From contig JAXGTD010000195.1 in the NCBI GenBank assembly GCA_040775095.1, positions 1 through 5,304 on the forward strand: a stretch of 5,304 nt of DNA. The letters run 5' to 3'. Every line of letters starts with the position of its first letter. Position 1 is the first letter of the stretch. Below are positions 1 to 5,304 of the stretch, piece by piece. The position numbers were made by a program, and so were the translations under genes. The notes below the pieces were generated by a model. That model ran no database searches. It was given only the letters and a program-made list of their open reading frames with translations, and had not been told where the DNA came from. This DNA is from JAXGTD01 sp040775095 (GTDB lineage Bacteria; Pseudomonadota; Gammaproteobacteria; Chromatiales; Chromatiaceae).

Positions 1-2418
1 GAACAACACCATCGCGATGCAGAACATCAGGTACTCCATCAGCCGCCGATCCAGCTTGACCAGCCGTGCGTCGACTTGCAGCTCCAGGCTGGGCGGCGCC
101 AGTCGCTCGAAGATCGCGGGCAGCTTGGTGCGCGCAAACCGCTCATCCGCGCAGGCGCGCTCCAGGCCGATCTGAAAGGCGTTGAGCCCATTACCGTCGA
201 CCAGGCTGGTGTCCGCATCGCGGTCCAACAGCGCCTCCGCGAGCTCGGCATTGCCCATGCGACTGGCGATCATCAGCGGGGTCTGGTCGAAGACATTGCG
301 GAAGTCAACACCATACTTGTCGGTCTCGCGCAGCACCCCGGCCGGATTCCTGAAGCTGTAGTGCTCGAAGTGCTTCTTCTCCAGCACCGCCATGGCCTTA
401 TCCGGTTGTCCGGCGGCCTTGAATCCGGCCTGGGCCAGGGCATTCAACCAGCGCCGGTCACGATAGACCAATGCGTATTCCATCAGCGCGATGCGCGCAC
501 TCTTCTCCTGCCCCTCCAATGCCTTCTCTTCCAGCTCGGTCAGGGCATCCCCGCGCAGCACACGCCAGGGTACCTCGCGCTGCTTGAGGATCTGCTCGCG
601 GATCTCGGCTGCCTGCTCGTCCTTGCCCTGGAGCTCCAGTCGGTGGGCCTCGTGACGCCATTCGTCGAGACTCGAGCGCGCTGCCTCGATGTCCTCGACG
701 CCCTCGTGGACCTCGGTCAGCCCGAGTAGCCCAAGCAGGTGCTGCTTGGGGCGCGGCTCGATCAGATAGAGGTTCTTCACTGCCCGCGTCACGGCAACAT
801 ACAAGGCATTGATGTAGAACTTATAGATCTCCAGCGACTTGTCGCCCTTGTCGCGGCCGCGGGCATAGCGCAGCTCGCCTTCCAGGTCCTCGCCGCTCAA
901 CCCCCCCGCGATATCGCGGAAGCGCTTTTCCTCGCTCGAGACGAAGCCGAAAAGCAAGACGTTCTCGTACTCCAGGCCCTTGGCCTCGTGGATCGAAAAC
1001 ACCAGCGGCGTGCGGAAGTATTTGCGCACCTCGGCCTTCTGTTCCGGGTGCAGCACCAGGATGGCAAAGCGCGCCGAAGCGGCGGTGCGCCGGTCCAGAT
1101 CGCGCTTGACCGCCTCGCTGTCCTGTAACAACCCCACCCGCCCCTGTGTCGGTCCGCAGCTGCGCACCAGATAGTTGCTCTCGCGGTCTACGGACCCGAA
1201 GCGGGCGTGCTTGACGTGCAGCAGTCGGTTGGCGATCTGCGTGACCTGAGGCGAGTTGCGGAAGTTGGCGTTCAGGATGCGAATCAGATCTGCCGGCGCG
1301 CCCTCGTCTCGCTCCTTCCAGAACAGGGTCTTGACCTTGGACCAGGAGAAGAAGTTAGGGTGGACGATCTGGTTGGAGTCGCCGCAGAGCAGGAAGCCGC
1401 GGGCATCGCGAAGCGAGCGCAGGATCAGCAGCAATTGGACGTTGGTGAGATCCTGAACCTCGTCGACGACAACGAAGTCGTAGCGCGGTGCCACGCGCGC
1501 CATCCACGCGTGGCTCAGGATGTTGGCGTCGAACCACCCGTGCTCGGCGAGGAAGCGCAGGTATTTCTCGAACAGGTCGTAAACCGCGCCGCGAATGTCG
1601 GGCGCATAGATGGACTGTCGAACGCCCAAGGCCAGGTAGGCCTCGCGGCTGAGATACGCCTGTTCCGTCACGGACCCGGTGATCGCGCCCTGAAACTCCT
1701 CGAACAGCTGGTGACTGTCCTTGAGCCCCCGCGGCAGGTTCTGGCGAGCGGCCCAGCCCGCGAAGACCCGAGGTGTGACTTCCTTTCCCTCCGGTACATG
1801 GATGCTTTCCAGGTACTCTCGGAAGGAGAGAAAATCGACGTCCTGCTCGTCGTTGCTGTAGCCGCTGGCGTAGTAGAGATCCCGCGCGTTCTGGACCAGA
1901 AAGGGTGAGCGTGTGACGTAGAGGATGTCGCCACGCGCATCCTTCATCTTCTCCAGTGTCAACGCGGTCTTGCCGCTGCCGGCGGAGCCGATGATCACCA
2001 GCGGTGGGGACTGTTGATAGACCGCTTCCTGGTCTTCGTCGAAGGACAGCACCTTGTCGAGTAGATGAAAGCGCGGCAGCTTGGGGTTCAGATAGGAGAG
2101 CTCCGGGGCGGCGTCGGCCACCGCGGCGTCCACCGACGGAATCCGTTGCTCATCGATCGTTGCTCCGCGCGCGAGGAATCGGGATTTCTCGTAGGCGTGC
2201 TGTCGGATGTGCTCCAGGATCAGCGCGCACCTCTCACCCCCGTGCTGGTAGAGCGCGAACAACAGCCGATCGCTGCGGTCCAGCCGTGCGCGGTAGAGGT
2301 TGTCGCCGACCTTCTTTACATCGGCGGAGCGGAAATCCTCGCCGGCAAGATACTTGGCGAGCTTCGCGTAGCCGGGGATGGCCGCGGTGTCGAGGCCGCG
2401 ATAGACGAGGATCTTCAT
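1..2418 (-). CDS. RelE-like domain / UvrD-type SF1 helicase / TPR-like and ankyrin repeat protein (3' end outside window)
   Basis: An unbroken frame of 806 codons runs from the ATG at 2418-2416 to the window edge, so the C-terminus is missing. Residues 1 to about 92 (MKILVYRGLD start, YRARLDRSDRLLFAL at 42-56, EHIRQHAYEKSRFL at 69-82) resemble a RelE/ParE toxin fold. The SF1 helicase core follows: Q motif with Q130, Walker A GSAGSGKT 144-151, motif Ia YVTRS 167-171, Walker B VVVDEVQDL with D319/E320, GDSNQ 346-350, NFRN 385-388, HEAKGLE 477-483 and VAVTRA 541-546. All catalytic motifs look intact, so an active ATP-dependent DNA or RNA translocase is likely. Residues about 580-700 are helical and TPR-like (EWRHEAHRLELQGKDEQAAE from 586). 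An ankyrin repeat, TPLMIASRMGNAELAEALL, starts at 713 and a weaker second one follows. The order resembles eukaryotic TRANK1-type helicases. The start is chosen because the RelE-like fold begins there; the Shine-Dalgarno is weak (GAAG three bases before the ATG). The substrate is unknown. The helicase call is firm, the RelE-like call moderate. Confidence 0.93.
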   Translation of the reverse strand, partial: MKILVYRGLDTAAIPGYAKLAKYLAGEDFRSADVKKVGDNLYRARLDRSDRLLFALYQHGGERCALILEHIRQHAYEKSRFLARGATIDEQRIPSVDAAVADAAPELSYLNPKLPRFHLLDKVLSFDEDQEAVYQQSPPLVIIGSAGSGKTALTLEKMKDARGDILYVTRSPFLVQNARDLYYASGYSNDEQDVDFLSFREYLESIHVPEGKEVTPRVFAGWAARQNLPRGLKDSHQLFEEFQGAITGSVTEQAYLSREAYLALGVRQSIYAPDIRGAVYDLFEKYLRFLAEHGWFDANILSHAWMARVAPRYDFVVVDEVQDLTNVQLLLILRSLRDARGFLLCGDSNQIVHPNFFSWSKVKTLFWKERDEGAPADLIRILNANFRNSPQVTQIANRLLHVKHARFGSVDRESNYLVRSCGPTQGRVGLLQDSEAVKRDLDRRTAASARFAILVLHPEQKAEVRKYFRTPLVFSIHEAKGLEYENVLLFGFVSSEEKRFRDIAGGLSGEDLEGELRYARGRDKGDKSLEIYKFYINALYVAVTRAVKNLYLIEPRPKQHLLGLLGLTEVHEGVEDIEAARSSLDEWRHEAHRLELQGKDEQAAEIREQILKQREVPWRVLRGDALTELEEKALEGQEKSARIALMEYALVYRDRRWLNALAQAGFKAAGQPDKAMAVLEKKHFEHYSFRNPAGVLRETDKYGVDFRNVFDQTPLMIASRMGNAELAEALLDRDADTSLVDGNGLNAFQIGLERACADERFARTKLPAIFERLAPPSLELQVDARLVKLDRRLMEYLMFCIAMVLF

Positions 2419-2475
2419 GTGCTTCGGGGGCAAAGACGCAAACAGACAGGGTGGCGAGCGGCGCGAAAGTCGGTC

Positions 2476-2481
2476 ATTTTA
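2476..2481 (-). promoter_or_regulatory. Candidate -10 box for the SF1 helicase gene
   Basis: Read on the minus strand this is TAAAAT, five of six matches to the TATAAT consensus and the most AT-rich hexamer near the gene start. It lies about 57 bases upstream of the ATG at 2418, giving a leader of roughly 50 bases. No good -35 box lies 16-18 bases further upstream (only GC-rich hexamers), so the call rests on one element and is weak. Confidence 0.25.
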
Positions 2482-2504
2482 GACGACGCCTGATCCCCGG
2501 GCGA

Positions 2505-2527
2505 CCGATCTCGGCTCCTCAGATCGG
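2505..2527. repeat. 7-bp inverted repeat CCGATCT / AGATCGG
   Basis: CCGATCT (2505-2511) and AGATCGG (2521-2527) are perfect reverse complements separated by nine bases. The element lies just upstream of the TAAAAT -10 candidate of the minus-strand gene, overlapping or abutting where the -35 region and an activator or repressor site would be. It could be an operator or a chance repeat; no T-run follows, so a terminator is unlikely. Confidence 0.35.
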
Positions 2528-2576
2528 CACCGAGGGTCCGGCCCCGTGGAGGAAAGAGCGTTCGCCGCGGGGGTTG

Positions 2577-2607
2577 GACCGGGAGGCAAAGATCCCGCAA
2601 GCCGGTC
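2577..2607. repeat. Nested inverted repeats GACCGG / CCGGTC and CGGGA / TCCCG
   Basis: GACCGG (2577-2582) pairs with CCGGTC (2602-2607). The overlapping CGGGA (2580-2584) pairs with TCCCG (2593-2597). The two pairings compete for the same bases. Short GC-rich arms like these are common in GC-rich DNA, so functional weight is low. Confidence 0.25.
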
Positions 2608-2616
2608 ATCGGTGAT

Positions 2617-2640
2617 TGCTCGCCGAAATAATCGGCGGCA
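2617..2640. repeat. 9-bp stem-loop with one-base bulge and AATAA loop
   Basis: CGCCGA (2621-2626) and TCGGCG (2632-2637) are perfect complements around the five-base loop AATAA (2627-2631). The stem extends by three more pairs, TGC (2617-2619) with GCA (2638-2640), if T2620 is bulged out. It is the strongest hairpin in the intergenic region and sits near its centre. Neither strand has a downstream T-run, so it is not a classical terminator. It may be a protein-binding operator or part of a leader RNA, depending on where transcription starts. Confidence 0.45.
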
Positions 2641-2701
2641 CAGGGGAGGTAGCTCGTGGCGTCCGTTGGTGAGCGACAGCCGGGCTCGCTCTGCCGGCGA
2701 C

Positions 2702-2724
2702 GGTGCATCCTGGCACCCTCCAGG
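2702..2724. repeat. Two overlapping, mutually exclusive short stem-loops
   Basis: GGTGC (2702-2706) can pair with GCACC (2713-2717). CCTGG (2709-2713) can pair with CCAGG (2720-2724). The two stems share bases and cannot form together. Each has only five pairs, so chance is quite possible. The position, 165-190 bases upstream of the SNF2 ATG, would be in the leader or promoter of that gene. Confidence 0.25.
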
Positions 2725-2781
2725 CGTACCCTATAGCGGCGAGCGCGCGGTGCAGGTCTCGGGGCAATATCTGGAGGCAGA

Positions 2782-2793
2782 TGCTCGCGAGCA
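2782..2793. promoter_or_regulatory. 12-bp perfect palindrome TGCTCGCGAGCA, candidate operator
   Basis: The twelve bases equal their own reverse complement. The direct repeat GCAGAT brackets the element (2777-2782 and 2791-2796). It lies about 97 bases before the chosen SNF2 start and 61 bases before an alternative in-frame ATG at 2854, a usual place for an operator. Caution: the inner ten bases GCTCGCGAGC also occur inside the SNF2 coding region at 3654-3663, where codon choice explains them, so the word is not specific to the control region. Confidence 0.35.
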
Positions 2794-2889
2794 GATTGGC
2801 TACCGTGCATGGTGCGCGTCGATGCGCAACCAATGCGGACATCCCGAAAGACGATGGTACTTCCCTCCGGTTCGGATCCTCGCAGCCCC

Positions 2890-5304
2890 ATGCGGATTCT
2901 GCATGCCTTCTGGTTATTGGACGCGGGCGAGGCATTCGCCCAGGGCGGTGCACTGTGGCTGTGGGCGGAGACCCTGCCGGTGCGACCCGCCGGGCGCGCG
3001 CGGGAAACCAGGCCGCATCCCTTTTCCGTGACGAGCGACGACTGGCCGGCCCTTGCGGCGGAGCTGGGGCTGGACCTGTCGCCGATGGAGCTGCGTACCG
3101 CGCTGCAGTCCTGCGCACTCCAACTGCCCAGCGCGGTGGATGCCCCCCTGCCTTCACCTCAGTTGGCGAAGGTCTGGGGGCAAGGGATTGCCGAGGACCA
3201 TGCCGCCTTGCTCAGCTGGCAGGTCGACTGCCTGCGGCTGGATTCCCCAATCAAGCAGCTGAGCGACTTGCATTTCCACGCCTTCTATCGCGCCGAAGGG
3301 GTCCAGTGCGGCGACGACTTCCTGTTCTGGTACTGGCTCACGCAGGAGCTCAAGCGCCTCCTGGTCCGGGACCAGTATCTCCCCGCCCTGATCTATCGTG
3401 AGCCGCCGAGGCCCAAGAGGGCACGTAAAGCACCTCCATTCGAGCTCTACGGTGCCTGGCAGTGGGCGTCCGAGTCCTACGAGGACCTCATCGCCAAAGC
3501 CGCCGATCGGATGCCGGCGGCGTGCGCCGCAGGGCACGACGGACTGGCGGACGCGCGGGGTCTTGCGCAGCACTGCGCGGAGGTGTTGCTCGATCGCATC
3601 CTGCGCCAGACCCATTTGACGGCAGCCTTTACCAAGAAGCTCCAGGACAGCCTGCTCGCGAGCTGCCTTGCACCCAGCCCGGCGCAAATGCCCTGGCGGG
3701 AGCCGGGAACGAGCCTGGACAGCTATCGGCAGTGGCGCCACTGGCGGCAACGTATCCTGCGCGCCGGACCGGAGTCGGCATTTTCCCTCGGCTTCCGCTT
3801 GATGGAACCGCCGGCCGAGGACGAGGCAGACTGGACGCTGCAATTCATCGCCGTACCCAGGGACGATCCCTCCCAGCGGCTTGCCCTAGCGGACTACTGG
3901 TCGATGTCCGAGGCGGAACGCAAGCAGACCCGCCGCCAGCTCGGAGCGGACTTCGAGCCCGAGGTCCTGCTCAACCTGGGGCTTGCCGCGCGCATGGTTC
4001 CCAAGCTATGGGAAGGACTGGACACCGCCGTACCGCAGGCCGTTAGCCTGGACCTCGATGCGGCCTTTGCCTTTCTCAAGGAATGGGCCTGGGTGCTGGA
4101 GGATGCGGGCTACAAGGTCGTCGTCCCCGCCTGGTGGACGCCGCAGGGACGCCGGCGCGTGAAGATCCGCCTGCGCTCCCCCTCGGCAAAGAGGACTGCG
4201 GGTGCGGCACCCGGCCAAGGCGGGCTCAGCCTCGAGAACCTGGTGCAGTACCGCTACCAATTGGCGATCGGCGACGAGGTGGTGAGCGAGGAGGAATGGC
4301 GGCAACTGGTCGAGCTCAAGACGCCGCTGGTGCGCTTCCGCGGTGACTGGATCGAGCTGGACCGGGAAAGGATGCAGGAGCTGCTCGCCTTCTGGCGCCG
4401 GCACGGTCAGGAGACCCCGGAGATGAGCGTCCAGGAGCTGCTGCGACGGACCGCCACCGACGACAGCTACGAGGTCGACCGCGACGACGCCCTGGCCGAG
4501 ATGCTGGAGCGGCTGCGTGACCGTGGCCGACTGGAGCCTGTCGGCGATCTGCCCCGACTCAAGGCCGAGCTGCGCGACTACCAGCGCCGCGGCGTGGCCT
4601 GGCTGCGGTTGCTCGAGCAGCTCGGTCTCAACGGCTGTCTGGCCGACGACATGGGGCTCGGCAAGACCATGCAGGTCATCGCCCGCCTGGTGCAGGAGCG
4701 CGGCGGCCAGGAGACGCCCGCCCCGACCCTGCTCGTCGCCCCGACCTCCGTGATCGGCAACTGGCAAAAGGAGACGGAGAAGTTCGCCCCCCAGCTGCGC
4801 TGCCTCATCCATCATGGACCGGACCGTGCTCAGGATGGCGAAGACTTTCAGCAGCGGTTGGGCGGCAAGGACCTGGCCATCACGTCCTATGGGCTGTTAC
4901 GCCGGGACCAGAAGCTCTTCACCGCCATCGCCTGGCACCGTGTGGTACTCGACGAGGCGCAGAACATCAAGAACCCCGCGGCCGCCCAAACCAAGGCGGT
5001 CAACAAGCTCCAGGCCAGGCACCGGCTCGCGCTGACCGGTACCCCCGTGGAGAACCGCCTGATGGACCTGTGGTCCATCTTCAACTTCATGAATCCCGGT
5101 TATCTCGACACCCAGGCCCGGTTCCGAAACCGCTTCGAGCTGCCGGTCCAGCGCGACAACGACCCGGTGCAGACGGCGACGCTCAAGCGTCTGGTCGAGC
5201 CCTTCATCCTGCGCCGGGTCAAGACCGACAAGTCCATCATCCGCGACCTGCCGGAAAAGGTGGAGGCCGTCCAGTACTGCAATCTCGGCCGTGAGCAGGC
5301 TGCC
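2890..5304 (+). CDS. SNF2-family DNA-dependent ATPase with DUF3670 domain, HepA/COG0553 type (3' end outside window)
   Basis: The frame is open for 805 codons to the window edge. The N-terminus MRILHAFWLLDAG, with LWLWAE nearby, is the usual beginning of this bacterial SNF2 group. Residues about 360-540 match DUF3670: AFLKEWAWVLEDAGYKV at 394-410, PAWW 413-416, YRYQLAIGDE 454-463, GDWIEL 485-490. The SNF2 ATPase follows: LRDYQRRGVAWL 561-572, Walker A DDMGLGKT 586-593, VAPTSVIGNW 616-625, ITSYG 664-668, Walker B DEAQ 688-691, LTGTPVEN 715-722, PFILRRVK 771-778 and LPEK 787-790. Most of the second RecA-like lobe lies beyond the window; relatives are usually about 1000 residues or more. Such proteins translocate on double-stranded DNA and remodel bound proteins. 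The start at 2890 is chosen by family similarity. In-frame ATGs at 2809, 2833 and 2854 are possible, the last with GAAAG just upstream; the frame's upstream stop is at 2734. The gene is divergent from the SF1 helicase gene. The physiological role is unknown. Confidence 0.95.
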   Translation, partial: MRILHAFWLLDAGEAFAQGGALWLWAETLPVRPAGRARETRPHPFSVTSDDWPALAAELGLDLSPMELRTALQSCALQLPSAVDAPLPSPQLAKVWGQGIAEDHAALLSWQVDCLRLDSPIKQLSDLHFHAFYRAEGVQCGDDFLFWYWLTQELKRLLVRDQYLPALIYREPPRPKRARKAPPFELYGAWQWASESYEDLIAKAADRMPAACAAGHDGLADARGLAQHCAEVLLDRILRQTHLTAAFTKKLQDSLLASCLAPSPAQMPWREPGTSLDSYRQWRHWRQRILRAGPESAFSLGFRLMEPPAEDEADWTLQFIAVPRDDPSQRLALADYWSMSEAERKQTRRQLGADFEPEVLLNLGLAARMVPKLWEGLDTAVPQAVSLDLDAAFAFLKEWAWVLEDAGYKVVVPAWWTPQGRRRVKIRLRSPSAKRTAGAAPGQGGLSLENLVQYRYQLAIGDEVVSEEEWRQLVELKTPLVRFRGDWIELDRERMQELLAFWRRHGQETPEMSVQELLRRTATDDSYEVDRDDALAEMLERLRDRGRLEPVGDLPRLKAELRDYQRRGVAWLRLLEQLGLNGCLADDMGLGKTMQVIARLVQERGGQETPAPTLLVAPTSVIGNWQKETEKFAPQLRCLIHHGPDRAQDGEDFQQRLGGKDLAITSYGLLRRDQKLFTAIAWHRVVLDEAQNIKNPAAAQTKAVNKLQARHRLALTGTPVENRLMDLWSIFNFMNPGYLDTQARFRNRFELPVQRDNDPVQTATLKRLVEPFILRRVKTDKSIIRDLPEKVEAVQYCNLGREQAA

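Larger units (their letters stand above)
2419..2889. other. Divergent intergenic region, no convincing gene
   Basis: These 471 bases separate the two divergent starts. Open frames cross the interval on both strands, but their translations are rich in Arg, Pro, Gly, Ser and Cys and contain no recognisable family motif. They look like the chance open frames usual in GC-rich DNA. The interval must hold the promoters of both large genes. By eye it contains several inverted repeats: 2505-2527, 2577-2607, 2617-2640, 2702-2724 and 2782-2793. No run of T follows any of them on either strand, so none looks like an intrinsic terminator, which fits a region between divergent genes. No tRNA-like or transposase-like remnant was recognised. 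Confidence 0.7.

Noticed and set aside
76..1908. Long plus-strand open frames of 217, 129 and 233 codons
   Set aside because: All are complements of the SF1 helicase reading frame, whose motifs are unmistakable.
2710..2726. Sigma-54-like element, TGGCAC with GC spaced ten bases after GG
   Set aside because: The GG-N10-GC spacing fits, but the TT before GC is missing and no enhancer-type site is evident. The match is too partial to call a promoter.
2732..2737. TATAGC as a -10 box for the SNF2 gene
   Set aside because: Only four of six consensus matches, and no -35-like hexamer at 16-18 bases upstream.
2415..2891. 158-codon minus-strand open frame spanning the intergenic region
   Set aside because: Arg/Pro/Ser-rich with no recognisable motif, and it overlaps the starts of both real genes. 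It is probably a chance open frame; there is no direct test without homologues.
2546..3031. 161-codon plus-strand open frame through the intergenic region into the SNF2 gene
   Set aside because: Arg/Gly/Cys-rich, and its last ~140 bases overlap the SNF2 frame out of phase. No family recognised.
2703..3401. 232-codon plus-strand open frame overlapping the SNF2 start
   Set aside because: More than two thirds overlaps the SNF2 coding frame in another phase; the composition is typical of a shifted frame.
3154..3843. 229-codon open frame on the minus strand, opposite the SNF2 N-terminal half
   Set aside because: Antisense to a frame with clear family similarity; no recognisable domain and no ribosome binding site of note.
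4006..4815. 269-codon open frame on the minus strand, opposite the SNF2 gene
   Set aside because: It lies wholly antisense to the DUF3670 and SNF2 coding sequence. Its translation is a low-complexity Leu/Ala/Gln/Val/Gly mixture typical of the complement of GC-rich genes, with no family motif.

Overview
The window holds two large, divergently transcribed helicase genes. Both run off the window, and a 471-base interval without a convincing gene separates their starts. The DNA is GC-rich and both genes strongly favour G or C at third codon positions, which points to a high-GC proteobacterium. A gammaproteobacterium of the purple-sulfur or related type would fit, but that is a guess from composition and gene content. 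There is no rRNA, tRNA, CRISPR array or recognisable insertion sequence.

Left part (2418 down to 1, minus strand): 806 readable codons of a multidomain protein. It starts with about 90 residues resembling a RelE/ParE-type toxin fold. A full UvrD/Rep-like superfamily 1 helicase core follows (Q motif, Walker A, DEVQD, GDSNQ, NFRN, HEAKGLE, VAVTRA). After that come a helical TPR-like stretch and at least one ankyrin repeat. The helicase-TPR-ankyrin order resembles the eukaryotic TRANK1 family. The C-terminus is outside the window.

Middle (2419-2889): no convincing protein. It contains a 12-bp perfect palindrome, a 9-bp bulged hairpin and several weaker inverted repeats. One -10-like box lies upstream of the minus-strand gene.

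Right part (2890 to 5304, plus strand): 805 readable codons of a SNF2-family (superfamily 2) ATPase of the HepA/COG0553 type, with the DUF3670 domain directly before the ATPase. Motifs from the Q-like motif to the PFILRR/LPEK segment are present; the second RecA-like lobe is mostly beyond the window.

Both genes encode nucleic-acid motor proteins, and one carries a toxin-like domain and repeat domains typical of sensing or partner binding. Head-to-head placement around a shared control region suggests possible co-regulation. A role in defence against foreign DNA or in nucleic-acid surveillance is a reasonable hypothesis. The sequence does not prove it, and the outer neighbours needed to judge it are not visible.
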